Notes under the pieces: generated by a model | The model's database searches: none | What the model saw: only the letters and a program-made list of their open reading frames with translations | What the model was told of the DNA's origin: nothing | NCBI RefSeq assembly: GCF_012489685.1 | Contig: NC_080043.1 | Span: 58,054,289-58,118,288, forward strand | DNA: 64,000 bases | Origin: Lotus japonicus | Lineage: Eukaryota; Streptophyta; Magnoliopsida; Fabales; Fabaceae | Reading direction: 5' to 3' | Shown here: in pieces, positions 1 through 10,350 of the stretch | Layout of the letters: each line of letters opens with the position of its first letter | How positions within the stretch are numbered: position 1 is the first letter of the stretch | Made by a program: the position numbers and the translations under genes

Positions 1-368
1 ATATAGTTTAATACATTATTATCTATTTTAAACCAGCTGAATGCTTTCTATTTTCATAAGTCTGCCAAATCACAAAATTGTATAAAAATCATTAGTTACA
101 CAATAAAATTAAAAATGTTTAACAGTTATTTTAGTGATAACTACTTTTTTTTATTTCCCTTACCGACTTGCATGAAGAAAACAAGTTATTCCTCCAAGAC
201 ATCCACTTGTTCTATTAAAGCATCAACTCTTCAGCAACTTGCAAGTTGCAACTAACCACAAAGTGAACCTAACATAAACATTTTCATCCAAAAATTTAGG
301 AAGAGTTTGTTTAAATTATAGGACCATATTGCTTAACCAAAAAAAAAATTATAGGACCATATTTCAAG
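1..368. other. AT-rich spacer, no gene seen
   Basis: No coding pattern is visible on either strand. The only structure I see is a 17-bp insertion ending in an A-run (331-347), flanked by perfect 16-bp direct repeats at 315-330 and 348-363. It is listed separately. Confidence 0.6.
315..363 (+). mobile_element. Tail-only retroinsertion with 16-bp TSD
   Basis: The direct repeat attataggaccatatt occurs at 315-330 and 348-363. Between them lie 17 bases made of gcttaacc and an A-run. This is the structure expected when target-primed reverse transcription copies only the last few bases and poly(A) of an element. The source element cannot be named from so little sequence. Confidence 0.65.
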
Positions 369-564
369 TAGGGATGGCAATGGGTCCGAGACCCAGTAGG
401 TACCCGCAAAAAATACCCACGATGGGTAGGGTAAAAACCCACTATATGGGTATGAGATTGGGTATGGGTAATTACCCGCAAAATTTAGTGGGTACATGTG
501 CGGGTATGGGGACTATAGTACCCACCCCGCCTCATACCCGCACCCATTATATACATATAATATA

Positions 565-595
<31 letters not shown>

Positions 596-1385
596 ACTTA
601 TATACCGTATACTTTTCTCTATAAATTTAAACAATACCTTTTGTTTGAAAAAAAAAACAATACCTTTAAAATTTTATTTAAACTTGTTGAGTGTTGACAT
701 TTCAAATTTTATTATAAAGAGATAAAATATTAGAAACTGAAATTTTTTTAATTTAAAAGTATATCTTAAATTTAAATTTGGTTAGAAACCGAAAATCTTA
801 ACTACTATGAGATTATTATAGGAAAAATATATTAATAAATCTGACTTTTGGTTGATATAATCATAGCCTAGAAATGAAAAAAAGATTAGTTTTAATTGAT
901 TAGCAATTATCAAGAAACTTATTGGAAATTACCAACCTAAGATCATACATTTCCAACTTGCCACTAAATCTTTTCAACTTCTGATACAAACCCTATTTCA
1001 TTATCATCAGGCCGTTTCTTTCTCATACACTATTTCTTTCTCATACATGCGTTATATTATGTTATATTGTGAGACTAAGGTGTTGAATTTATACTTAATG
1101 TATTTCGATGATGTTTTGTATTTTTAATTAATGTGTTTCTATTTTATAATAGCAATCATGTTCTTTTTCATTGAAAAATGCAAATACGAAAAATTATATG
1201 TTATTTAAGTAAATTGCGGGTATTGGGTACGGGTACGGACATATATGTACCCATAGGGTACGGGGATGGGCACTGAAGTTGTTACCCACGCGGGTATGGG
1301 GACGGGTGCGGGTATGTTTTTAAAATGCGGGTATGGGGATGGGTACTATAGTACCCTACCCAAACTCTACTCATTGTCATCCCTA
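369..1385. mobile_element. Non-autonomous hAT-type element
   Basis: The left end TAGGGATGGCAATGGG is matched by an inverted right end (read inward, TAGGGATGACAATGAG). Flanking 8-bp direct repeats are atttcaag (361-368) and attccaag (1386-1393), 7 of 8 identical, which fits the 8-bp TSD of the hAT superfamily. Both ends are rich in short gggtatggg and tacccgc motifs that form subterminal repeats. The middle is AT-rich with no transposase, so the element would depend on an enzyme supplied in trans. Fragments of the same family recur at 52805-53160. Confidence 0.85.
629..667 (+). mobile_element. Tail-only retroinsertion inside hAT element
   Basis: A 13-bp direct repeat, aaacaataccttt, at 629-641 and 655-667 flanks the 13-base insert tgtttg plus an A-run. 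It lies within the hAT element, so it is younger than that insertion. Confidence 0.55.
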
Positions 1386-1564
1386 ATTCCAAGGAACAAT
1401 GTTTCCCGGAATCCTATTATCAGGAATTTTATTACTGCGTCAAATATTGAAAAACTATTTTGGTTAGGGTTTAATATTCTGATGCACATTGTTAAATTTA
1501 TTTAATAAAAAATTTTAAAAATAAAAAATATGTTAATTAAAATGAAGTGAAATAAAGCACCTGT

Positions 1565-1880
1565 TACTGCGGTTATGTGTTAGCGGTAACAGCAGTTGAA
1601 CAGCTATATTGTGTGGCGAAGTAATAGATCAATTATTCAAGTTGTACGCAAAACATCAGTATTAGAACCCCTCTAATACAGGGATTCTACATGGAATCAC
1701 AGTATTAGGCCTTTTTTTTCTCCTCTTCTATTACTGCGGTTACATATGGAATCGCATTATCGATCAGAGCTCATCTAAACCAGCGATTCAACACAGGACC
1801 GCGGTATTAGAGCCCTATTTTTTGCTTTTCTTCTATAACGGCAGTTCAACACAGAACTGCAATATTAGGTTTACTTTTTA
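1565..1880. repeat. Subterminal repeats around a tactgcggtt motif
   Basis: The motif tactgcggtt occurs at 1565-1574 and 1732-1741, with many relatives (accgcggtattag, ggaatcacagtattag, ggcagttcaac) in both orientations between them. The inverse, aaccgcagta, occurs at 15476-15485. Clustered direct and inverted short repeats at an element end are typical of CACTA, Mutator-like and some MITE families. I cannot assign the superfamily because I see no convincing TSD. Confidence 0.5.
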
Positions 1881-2046
1881 TTCCATCTTTCTTGTTAATA
1901 GGACTGCACAACTACATTTAGGAATCAGGATTCAATACACACATGATTTAATTATTTTTTAACCCATAACTAGAGCAAATAATTAACTCCGTCAAAAAAA
2001 TACTACTTAACATTCCATCCATATATACCAACCCTTTACTATATAT

Positions 2047-2089
2047 AAACATGGTTAAGCGCTTATCAAAAAAAAAAACATGGTTAAGC
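2047..2089 (+). mobile_element. Tail-only retroinsertion with 14-bp TSD
   Basis: The repeat aaacatggttaagc is at 2047-2060 and 2076-2089. Between them is a 15-base insert, gcttatc plus an A-run. The same gcttatc-A(n) tail is seen in an independent insertion at 56314-56330, so both may come from one source family. Confidence 0.65.
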
Positions 2090-2491
2090 TTAGCCTCTCA
2101 TCTCAACACCATTGATCCACACCCCCAAAAACCATAACAGAGTAGTACTGCTTGATCTAAAAATGCAAAAGCGGAAATGGTGGCAGCAGAATCCAATATT
2201 GTCGGCATTGATGGTTGAAGAGTGTTGAGATACATGTGAGGAGGTATCTATTACGATATATTTGTTGAGAGTGTTTGTTAGGATTAGAGTTTATATTGTT
2301 ACAACTCTGTTATGATAGATTAGGATAAGATAAGATTTTATTATCTAGACTTTATTGTTTAGACTTTTTCACTGACTAGCAAACCTACTAGAAATCTAGT
2401 CTATATCAGTAATTAATCAAGTATCAAACAACTATTAATTCTTCCAGTTTCAAGAGAGAGGAAGAAAGACCTTCACCTACCATGATCTCAC

Positions 2492-2621
2492 CTGTCGTTG
2501 GTGGCTTGTGCAGCCACTGCTTCCAATTTCTTCCATGTTAACTCCCTCTTCTCCATTTCTCTAGCACTGGCTTGCTTCCCCAAGTACTTACTTTGACACT
2601 CTTCAAACAGTTCAGAAGATC
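2492..2621 (-). pseudogene. Unrecognised exon fragment, coiled-coil-like
   Basis: Reading the minus strand, an open stretch of about 43 residues rich in Glu, Lys and Arg (it contains EECQSKYLGKQ and AREMEKRELTWKK) ends at a strong splice donor, CAG followed by GTGAG. A possible acceptor ending in AAAAG lies at its 5' side. The residue bias suggests a helical segment. I do not recognise the family. It is on the same strand as the neighbouring HD-ZIP III and TPX2 fragments. Confidence 0.4.
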
Positions 2622-2987
2622 TTTTACAATCTCTTCAATCTATATAAAATTTGGGACTTAGCAATTCAAGTTCAGACAGGTTACAAACTTTCATATCAAG
2701 AAATTAATTAAAATTGCAAACCGTAATTGGCCTTTTGAATTACCTTATTAGGTTCTAAACTAACCAAGCCACAGGCTCGGGCTGGCAGCAGCCACTCCAT
2801 AGAATTCCGAGGAGTAGCCAAGGTTCTAAACACCAGGTCTTGGATGGAGAGCCAATGAGCCAAAGCAACAAATGGTGACAACACTATGGCTTCCTACATA
2901 ACCGAAACCAGTGAAATGAGAAAACTTCAACACAACCCATGAATTATAACTTAAATAAAAACCAAAATAAAGGGGGAAGAATGATAC

Positions 2988-3064
2988 CTGTGTAGATTTT
3001 AAAACTTCCCCAAAGGACCAAATAAGGTGTTTTTGTTTATTCTCCTCGCGGATTTCATCAAACT
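2988..3064 (-). pseudogene. Unrecognised 77-bp exon fragment with splice sites
   Basis: On the minus strand an acceptor (TTTCCAG) is followed by 77 bp and a donor (ACACAG then GTATC). One frame is open and reads FDEIREENKQKHLIWSF and onwards. The family is not recognised. It lies about 0.25 kb downstream, in its own sense, of the HD-ZIP III fragment, but nothing shows that the two ever belonged to one gene. Confidence 0.35.
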
Positions 3065-3315
3065 CTGGAAAGACCTGATGGTGTTGCACAATTCGCTGCC
3101 CTTGGCTTCGATCCTTTTAACACCACGAGATTTTGAATGTTATACTACATCCTTGCACCAAACTTATTCATTAAGAGGGGGAAAATTATCAGCTACCTTG
3201 ACAGAAGAGCCAAAATTTCATTCTTATGACCAACAAAATTTCATCAAGCCTCTCTTGGAGAGACTGAGAACAGGTCAAACAATCATGGATAAGCATAGAC
3301 ACTCCATTAAATTAC

Positions 3316-3404
3316 CCAGCAGGACTATCAGCATCTTTCATAGAATTCCTAGGAGGAGTAGCTGCTGAATCACCATTGCCATCAGTAGTTCCAGCTGATG
3401 AAGG
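3316..3404 (-). pseudogene. HD-ZIP III exon fragment, linker before START domain
   Basis: Between an acceptor (CACTGCAG) and a donor (GG then GTAATT) the minus strand encodes about 30 residues ending in NSMKDADSPAG. Class III homeodomain-leucine zipper proteins carry a very similar segment (a short Ser/Thr-rich stretch, then RDANNPAG) between the zipper and the START domain, with an intron at about this place. The next START exon is not recognisable downstream, so this is an incomplete copy. Confidence 0.6.
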
Positions 3405-3507
3405 CTGCAGTGACAGTAGAAATAACCAAATCAAAACGGTTGAAACCATTACTTGATGCCACAAGCAAACCATGACAAATGAAAACAAATGTTGATAAGC
3501 TGCTTAG

Positions 3508-3630
3508 AGTTTGCAATTGCTGGCGCATATACCCATTCTCGCACGCCAACTGTAACACCTGTTTCTGCAACTGATCATTTTCCTCCATAAACAACTTGTT
3601 CATTGCTGCATTCAGTTTCCTGTTCTCAGC
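3508..3630 (-). pseudogene. HD-ZIP III leucine zipper exon fragment
   Basis: After a minus-strand acceptor (TTGGCTTCAG) about 41 residues match the zipper of class III HD-ZIP transcription factors (the REVOLUTA/PHABULOSA/ATHB15 group): AENRKL, AMNKLFMEENDQLQKQV and ENGYMRQQLQT are all readable. The heptad leucines are largely kept. No homeodomain exon is visible upstream and the donor is not clear, so it cannot make a working factor. In plants the class regulates meristem, vascular and leaf polarity; this copy is a fragment, probably captured or duplicated. Confidence 0.8.
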
Positions 3631-3827
3631 CTGAAGCCAAATAAAGACATTGACATTACTAATCTCACCCAAATTGAAACAAAATAAAGTCAAACTAAGA
3701 CACTTCAAAGCTTGCTATTCCCCCAAAGTCAAGGAAAAACAAGTTCATCAATATTGAAGCCCACTTCACATATTTGCTAAAAAAATATGTTCAGCCTATA
3801 CTGCTGGAACAAATATAACCAGAAAAT

Positions 3828-4024
3828 TGTTAGGAGTTAATTCAAAATAGTTATTAGTTTGAGGGTTTTATTGTAAATAGAAGAGTTGTTATATATACAG
3901 CTCATTAGTGTGTAAACATTACAGATTGAATATTAGAATAACAGAAAAGTTTTCCCTCATCTCTATCTCTCTCAGTTCTGTCAATACGATAGATTACTCT
4001 CTCTTTCTCTCCTTTTCACTAACA
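3828..4024 (+). repeat. Copia 5' LTR
   Basis: 197 bp, TGTTAGG to CTAACA. A TATA-like stretch (gttatatatacagc, about 3888-3901) would serve as promoter. It differs from the 3' LTR at the fourth base (T against C) and near the 3' end (cttttcac against ctttgcac). Confidence 0.95.
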
Positions 4025-4027
4025 AAC

Positions 4028-4040
4028 TGGTATTCAGAGC
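4028..4040 (+). other. Copia primer binding site
   Basis: TGGTATTCAGAGC lies three bases after the 5' LTR. It matches the usual initiator-Met tRNA primer site TGGTATCAGAGC apart from one extra T, which might weaken priming or reflect decay. Confidence 0.8.
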
Positions 4041-4068
4041 CTCTTGATTCGTTGAGAAGGGACTGTGT

Positions 4069-5341
4069 GTGACGATGGGCCAGAACAATGGCAACTTCCC
4101 GGCCAATCTCCCCAAACTCGATGGCAAGAACTGGCGCAACTGGTGTGTCCAGATGAAGGCGATAATGGGTTATCAAGAAGTCACCGAAATTGTGGAGGAA
4201 GGTCTCTCAGCGTTACCAGAGGGAGCCACAGAAGCGCAACAAGCGGCGCACAAGGCCATGAAGAAACTCGATTGCAAAGCCCTGTTTTTGCTCCATCAAT
4301 GCGTAGACGCTGCACACTTTGAAAAAATTTCTGCTGCGACGAATGCTCGCGATGCTTGGAGGATTCTTGAGAAGGCCAACGATGGTGCAGACCAGTTGAA
4401 GAAAGTGAAACTCCAGACGCTTCGTCGCCAATACGAATTGCTGCAAATGGAGGCAAATGAGAGAATTGCAGATTATTTCACAAGGATTCTGAGCCTAACA
4501 AATCTGATGAAGGGTTTTGGAGAAACAATTACAGATTTGTCAATTGTTGAGAAAGTTCTTCGAACCCTAGCCCCAAAATTCGATCATATTGTGGTGGCAA
4601 TTGAGGAATCCAAGAAATTGGAGGATCCGAAGGTTGAAGAACTACAGGGTTCTCTGGAAGCCCATGAACAACGCCTATTGGAAAGGTCACAGGAACGATC
4701 TACAGATCAAGCCTTGCAGGCTCAGACATCCAAGAAAGGGAAATCGTGGAAGTATGATCAGAATCATGGAAAGGGGAAAGATGTCAAGAGCAATTCTGGA
4801 AAAGGGTCTTATCAGGATCAAGGAAAGCCACAAAATTCAAAACAAGACAAGCCTGAATCTTCAAGAAGAGGAGGGTTTCGAAGTGGCAGAAAGAAAATTG
4901 ACAGGAAAAAGCTTCGTTGCTTTAACTGTCAAAAGATTGGGCATTTTTCCAGTGAATGCAAGACAACACCAGTTCAAGATGATCAACATGAGAAGAGGCG
5001 CAAAGATGAAGCTAACATGGCCAAGGAGGATGAAGATGATGAACATCCTCTGTTACTCATGGCAACCACTGATCAAGAGACTTGCAATTCACTCATGGTG
5101 CCCACTGATCAAGAGCCTTGCAATTCACTCATGATGAACACTGATCAAGTGTCTTGCAATTCTGAGAAGTGGAAGTGGTATATTGATTCTGGGTGTTCCA
5201 ATCATATGACTGGACACAGAGAATGGTTGATCAATTTTGATCCTAGGAAGAAGAGCAGTGTGCGTTTTGCAGATGATAGAACCATCACTGCAGAAGGAAT
5301 GGGTGATGTGCTGGTTACAAGATCTGATGGAAAGGAGGCTC
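4069..5341 (+). pseudogene. Copia gag and protease, 5' part of a split gag-pol
   Basis: The ATG at 4069 opens a frame of 424 codons before the nested insertion. Residues 1 to about 210 are a copia-type gag (LPKLDGKNWRNWC, the UBN2-like capsid region). A basic stretch follows, then a CCHC zinc knuckle (CFNCQKIGHFSSEC, about residue 284) and the aspartic protease active site (WYIDSGCSNHMTG, about residue 370). Between knuckle and protease are three copies of a 36-bp repeat (starts 5068, 5104, 5140). The frame runs into the chromovirus LTR, which adds a few foreign residues and a stop. Its partner is the downstream pol half from 10785. Confidence 0.9.
5057..5166 (+). repeat. Three-copy 36-bp coding repeat in copia gag
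   Basis: The phrase actgatcaag recurs exactly every 36 bp (5068, 5104, 5140), giving three 12-residue units of the type TDQExCNSLM. The period is a multiple of three, so the frame is kept. It lies in the spacer between nucleocapsid and protease, where length is probably free to vary. Confidence 0.85.
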
Positions 5342-5748
5342 AGTTAGGAACCAATTTATGAACTCAGGAAACAAGAACACAAGAAAGAAATAAGAGAGAA
5401 GTTCTAGTATTGATTGTGAAATGGAATGAAGAATTACAGAGGAGAGGAAATGGAATTCCCCTTCACTGACCAGAGCCTTGCTCCTACAGATAGCACAGAA
5501 TGCAATCTGCTCTCTAACAATAAGATTCTAACCGAATACCCTCCCCCACTCTCCTCACACTCCTTTTAATTACATGGTATGATTCTTCCTCTCTCACTCT
5601 CTTTCCCCACGTCACCACCTTGGCTAACTAACTATGAGTCATGCCAACCTTGCCCCTTCTAGAATATACTTTCCATATTTTGGGCCCTACTGCCCCATCA
5701 GCAATCAGAGGCGCATCACTAGCTTGTTGCGGACCCTGAGTTCTATCA
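5342..5748 (-). repeat. Chromovirus 3' LTR
   Basis: On the minus strand it begins TGATAGAACTC at 5748 and should end in AACA at the other side; the last base at 5342 is A on the plus strand where the other copy has T. It overlaps the final 39 codons of gag-pol, whose stop lies at 5628-5630. Confidence 0.95.
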
Positions 5749-8700
5749 ATGCCTTCTCCATAAGCTCTTGCCTTGTCCTCAAGGCAAAAAGAAGGAAACT
5801 GACTTTTAATCATATCAACATCTTCCCAAGTAGCTTCTTCTGGTTGCTGCCCTTTCCATTGGATGAGGATTTGCTTGATAGATTGCCCTTGTAATTGAAC
5901 TGTTCTGGTAGCCAATACTTCAGTAGGCTCAATGAGGATTCCCCCATCTCCCTCCAGATCAGGAAGTTCCTCTCCTTCATGATAAGTCCCCACTGCTTTC
6001 TTTAAGAGGGATACATGGAAAACTGGATGCACCTTGGATCCAGGGGGTAATTTAAGCTGATATGCTACTGCTCCCACCCTTGCTACCACAGGATAAGGAC
6101 CATAATACTTGGCTGCCAACTTGGCATAGATTCTTGTGACCACTGACTTCTGGCGGTGGGCCCGGAGTTTAACAAAAACCCATTCTCCAATACTGAAGCT
6201 CCTGTCACTCCTCTTTCTGTCAACAAATTGCTTCATCCTATCCTGTGCCCTTGCCAGTTGTAGCCTTAGCTGTCTCAAAGCCTCATCACGTTCCAACAGC
6301 TCTTTTTGTACTGCCTCTACTCTGGTTTCTCCTTGTATCCAACGTGTGATAGTGGGAGGGGGTCTTCCATAGACTACTTCAAAAGGGGTCACACCTGTAG
6401 AGGCATGGAAACAAGTATTGTACCAATACTCAGCCCAAGGTATCCAGATGACCCAAGTCTTGGGTTGGTCTGCTATGAAGCATCTCAGATATGTTTCAAG
6501 GCACCTGTTCACCACCTCTGATTGCCCATCAGATTCAGGGTGGTAAGCAGTACTCATTTTCAATTTGGTTCCTTGAAGCTTAAACAGTTCCCTCCAGAAA
6601 TTGCTTACAAAGATAGGGTCTCTATCACTTACAATAGAAGAAGGTACCCCATGTAATCTCACTATTTCCTTCCCAAATACCTCAGCTACACTCTTTGCTG
6701 TGTAAGGATGCTTGAGAGGGATGAAATGTGCATACTTAGAGAGTCTATCAACCACCACTAAAATTGCTTCAAACCCTTTAGATTTGGGAAGTCCAGTTAT
6801 GAAATCCATAGACAAATCTTCCCAAATTCTCTCAGGAATGGGCAATGGTTGGAGGAGACCTCCTGGAGAGCTTGCAAGGTATTTTTGTCTTTGACACACA
6901 TCACACTGCTTCACAAAATCTTGAACAGCAGACTTCATTCCCCTCCAATACACATTGGCAGCCAATCTTCTGTAGGTTCTATAAAACCCTGAGTGCCCTC
7001 CTTGTGGTGTGGTATGGAATTCAGTAAGCATGGTGTGAATCAACGGTGATTCCCTTGGCAAGACTAGCCTCCCCTCATACAGCAGAATGCCATTTTCATA
7101 AGTGTACCCCAGTGAGCTATCTTTCTTCTCATGGACAGACTTAATTATTTGTTGTAACTCTTCATCTTTACTGACTTCTTCCTTCAGATCCTTTCCTCCT
7201 AACCAGTCCACATGTGAGCCCATCTGTCGCAGCTCCAAGGTCTCATTCACCCTTGAGAGAGCATCAGCTCCCTTGTTTAATTTCCCTGGCTTGTAACTGA
7301 TCTCAAAATCGAACCCTAACAACTTTGCAGCCCAGTTCTGTTGTTCCATAGTAACCACCTTCTGTTGTAGCAACTCTTTCAAGCTCCTTTGATCAGTAGT
7401 CACCTTGAAATGTCTGCCAAGTAGGTAAGGTCTCCAATGTTGGATTGCTAACCCCAAAGCCATCAACTCCTTCTCATAAGCAGATTTAGAGAGATTTCTC
7501 ACCCCTAGTGCTTTACTGAAATAAGCAATGGGCCTCTTCTCTTGCATCAGTATAGCCCCTACTCCTACTCCTGAAGCATCACACTCAATGGTGAATTCCT
7601 TGGAGAAATCAGGTAAAGCTAGCACAGGTGAAGTAGTCAGCTTCTTCTTCAAGGTTTCAAAAGCCTCTTGTGCCTTCTCACTCCATTCAAAACCATTCTT
7701 CTTAGTTAATTCAGTCAGGGGTTTTGCTATTTTACCATAGTCCCTGATGAACTTTCTATAGTACCCAGTCAAGCCCAGAAAACCCCTCACCCCCTTGACA
7801 TTCTTAGGTGTAGGCCAAGAGGTGACACTTTCTACCTTGCTGGGATCCACTTCGACACCTTGACCTGAAATCATATGTCCCAAATACTCCACCTTTTCCC
7901 TTCCAAACAGGCATTTCTTGCGGTTTGCGACCAGCCCTTGCTCTCTCAGAATACCCAAAACCTCCTGCAGATGCTCTAAATGAGAGGGCCAATCCTTACT
8001 ATAAACTAGTATATCATCAAAGAACACCAACACCCTTTTCCTGAGAAGATGTCTGAAAATATCATTCATGAGACTTTGAAAGGTTGATGGTGCATTCATG
8101 AGGCCAAAGGGCATTACTAAAAACTCATAGTGGCCCTCATGGGTCCTAAAAGCAGTTTTGTGTACATCTTCTTCTTTGACTCTCACTTGGTGATAACCAG
8201 ATTTGAGATCAAGCTTGGAGAAATACCGTGCACCATGGAGTTCATCAAGCAGCTCTTCTATGATTGGTATTGGAAACTTGTCTGGTATGGTTGCCTTATT
8301 TAAAGCTCTGTAATCCACACACATCCTCCAGCTATGGTCCTTCTTTTTCACTAAAATCACAGGGCTGGAAAATGAGCTGGTGCTGTGCCTTATAACCCCT
8401 CCCTCCAGCAATTCCTTCACCTGATTCTCAATCTCATTTTTCTGGTGATGGGGATACCTGTATGGCCTTACATTCACAGGACCTTCACCCTCCTTGAGTG
8501 TGATAGCATGCTGTTTGTTCCTTTTAGGAGGAAGGCCTTTTGGAGCTTGGAAAACCACAGAATGTCTCTCCAGGATCATGTCCAACTCAGCTTGCTGAAC
8601 TCCAGTAACTCCCTTGTTATCCTTTTCCAATTGAACCTTCTCCTTACCAAGGTACCCTGAAAATCCAGCTCTACTAATCATAGTTTGCAATGCCACTAGC

Positions 8701-10328
8701 AGCCCTTCTTGCTCCTCATGGCCTTGCAGGGTAACCCACTTGTGTCCTGACCAGAAACTCATAGTCTTCTTGTCCCAATTGACTATCATATCCCCTAAGG
8801 TTCTAAGCCACTCTATTCCCAACACCATATCCACATTCCCTAATTCGAAGAGTTGGGCATCCACACACAGAGGGTGGTTTCCGGCTATTATCATCAATTC
8901 CTTGCACTTTCCCTTAGTTCTTGCTTGAGAACCATCTCCAAGAGTGATCCTTAAGGAAGGTGTGTCCACTACTGTCTTACCAAGCTTGTGCACCAAAGAA
9001 GTGCTAACAAAATTATGGGTTGCCCCACTATCTATTAATATCACAATTGGCAGTCCTTGAATGAGACCCAACAGCTTGATAGTTTGCGGTTTATCCTTTC
9101 CTACTTGTTCCACCTGAGACAAACTCATGGAACTCAGCTCACCTTCAGAACTTTCTTCCTCCTCAATGACCTCTACCGCTAGAAGGTTTCCCCCTCCTTC
9201 CTTCTCCTCCTCATCCTCCATAATCAGTACTCTCAGCTGCTTATCTGGGCACTGATGCATAGGATGAAAGGCACCCCCACACTTGAAACACAATCCCTTC
9301 TGCCTTCTCTCCATCAATTCATTGTATGAGAGATGAGTGAATCCTCTGTCTCTGGGTGTGGAGCGTTTCTTCTCAGGTTGGGCCTGTCTATCATTGCGAG
9401 GCCCATTCCCTCCAGCGCGTGAGTTATTGTAACCCGAGCCCGAGTTCGTTTCCTTGCTTCCCTTAACAAAAACCCAATCGGAGCTCCTATTGGACCCTGA
9501 TCCGTTTGCCCGGTTTCCTCCTAGTGACGATCGGGTCGGGCGCGCATGACCCGATCCACCATCGCCCATCGTCTCCCTTTCTACAGCTCTCGCTATTTGC
9601 AGGATTTTCATCCTGCTTAAATCTGCCATGGTTACCATGCTCCGAACCCGTCCCCGAATCTCTCCCTTCAATCCATGCAGAAAATACCCCAGAAATTGCT
9701 TCTCAGGTAGGCGAGGAATCTGCGCCGTTAGGTACTCAAAAGCGGTAATGTATTCTTCCACGGTTCCCCGTTGCCGGAGTTCGGTGAGTTGTTCGTAAAC
9801 GTCGCCGTCACCTTGGCCCCCGTAGCGCTCCAGCAATGCGCATTTGAAGCGTTCCCATGTCAGATTCTCTTCTTCGCTAAGGAGCGAATTGAAGAAGTGA
9901 ATCGTGGGTCCTTCCATGCACAGTTGAGCCAAGCTAGCTCGCACCTCTGGTGGCGTATCCTGTACCCTGAAGTAGACCTCTGCGCGCGAGATCCATCCCG
10001 CGGGATCGTCACCATCGAACATGGGAAGTTCCACCTTCTTCGCTGACTGTCGAAACTCCGACAGCACATCTCCAGTGAGTCTGGTCATACTTCCCCTTCC
10101 CGATCCTGACCCATGATCTGCCTCCTTCGCAGGGGTCACGTTGTCGCCGGTGGAATCATCATCGACCTTCGTCTTGCCTATGGATTTCTCAAGCAGCGCG
10201 ATGAGCGTTTCCTGGTTACGCTCCATCGTTGTCAGCGTCGACTTGACTCCAGAAAGCTCTGCTTCCAGCGTCGCGATTTTCGCCTCCATCTCCTTGCTCG
10301 CTCCTTTGTTCTGTCTCTTGGATGGCAT
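5628..10328 (-). CDS. Chromovirus gag-pol polyprotein
   Basis: 1566 residues in one frame. In order: an N-terminal coiled segment (about 10-50), gag capsid region (about 95-255), CCHC knuckle CFKCGGAFHPMHQC (347-360), aspartic protease with IDSGATHNFVS (about 432), reverse transcriptase with the metal-binding FFDD (about 770), RNase H starting at ECDASGVGVG (about 914), integrase with the HHCC zinc site (about 1104-1146) and the catalytic Asp, Asp, Glu (about 1175, 1236, 1272), and a chromodomain (about 1468-1512) with ILIQWKG and ATWEDVD. The product would package and copy its RNA and integrate the DNA; the chromodomain is thought to steer integration to particular chromatin. No stop or frameshift is seen. 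The last 39 residues are encoded in the 3' LTR. The ATG at 10328 follows the primer site by about 20 bases and is the first of the frame. Confidence 0.95.
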   Translation of the reverse strand: MPSKRQNKGASKEMEAKIATLEAELSGVKSTLTTMERNQETLIALLEKSIGKTKVDDDSTGDNVTPAKEADHGSGSGRGSMTRLTGDVLSEFRQSAKKVELPMFDGDDPAGWISRAEVYFRVQDTPPEVRASLAQLCMEGPTIHFFNSLLSEEENLTWERFKCALLERYGGQGDGDVYEQLTELRQRGTVEEYITAFEYLTAQIPRLPEKQFLGYFLHGLKGEIRGRVRSMVTMADLSRMKILQIARAVERETMGDGGSGHARPTRSSLGGNRANGSGSNRSSDWVFVKGSKETNSGSGYNNSRAGGNGPRNDRQAQPEKKRSTPRDRGFTHLSYNELMERRQKGLCFKCGGAFHPMHQCPDKQLRVLIMEDEEEKEGGGNLLAVEVIEEEESSEGELSSMSLSQVEQVGKDKPQTIKLLGLIQGLPIVILIDSGATHNFVSTSLVHKLGKTVVDTPSLRITLGDGSQARTKGKCKELMIIAGNHPLCVDAQLFELGNVDMVLGIEWLRTLGDMIVNWDKKTMSFWSGHKWVTLQGHEEQEGLLVALQTMISRAGFSGYLGKEKVQLEKDNKGVTGVQQAELDMILERHSVVFQAPKGLPPKRNKQHAITLKEGEGPVNVRPYRYPHHQKNEIENQVKELLEGGVIRHSTSSFSSPVILVKKKDHSWRMCVDYRALNKATIPDKFPIPIIEELLDELHGARYFSKLDLKSGYHQVRVKEEDVHKTAFRTHEGHYEFLVMPFGLMNAPSTFQSLMNDIFRHLLRKRVLVFFDDILVYSKDWPSHLEHLQEVLGILREQGLVANRKKCLFGREKVEYLGHMISGQGVEVDPSKVESVTSWPTPKNVKGVRGFLGLTGYYRKFIRDYGKIAKPLTELTKKNGFEWSEKAQEAFETLKKKLTTSPVLALPDFSKEFTIECDASGVGVGAILMQEKRPIAYFSKALGVRNLSKSAYEKELMALGLAIQHWRPYLLGRHFKVTTDQRSLKELLQQKVVTMEQQNWAAKLLGFDFEISYKPGKLNKGADALSRVNETLELRQMGSHVDWLGGKDLKEEVSKDEELQQIIKSVHEKKDSSLGYTYENGILLYEGRLVLPRESPLIHTMLTEFHTTPQGGHSGFYRTYRRLAANVYWRGMKSAVQDFVKQCDVCQRQKYLASSPGGLLQPLPIPERIWEDLSMDFITGLPKSKGFEAILVVVDRLSKYAHFIPLKHPYTAKSVAEVFGKEIVRLHGVPSSIVSDRDPIFVSNFWRELFKLQGTKLKMSTAYHPESDGQSEVVNRCLETYLRCFIADQPKTWVIWIPWAEYWYNTCFHASTGVTPFEVVYGRPPPTITRWIQGETRVEAVQKELLERDEALRQLRLQLARAQDRMKQFVDRKRSDRSFSIGEWVFVKLRAHRQKSVVTRIYAKLAAKYYGPYPVVARVGAVAYQLKLPPGSKVHPVFHVSLLKKAVGTYHEGEELPDLEGDGGILIEPTEVLATRTVQLQGQSIKQILIQWKGQQPEEATWEDVDMIKSQFPSFCLEDKARAYGEGIDRTQGPQQASDAPLIADGAVGPKIWKVYSRRGKVGMTHS
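5749..5770 (-). other. Chromovirus polypurine tract, weak
   Basis: Just inside the 3' LTR the minus strand reads gcttatggagaaggcatt before the LTR starts. It is purine-rich (ATGGAGAAGG) rather than a clean tract, and it lies within coding sequence because gag-pol runs on into the LTR. Confidence 0.45.
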
Positions 10329-10350
10329 TCACTGGCTCTTCCTCGATTTG

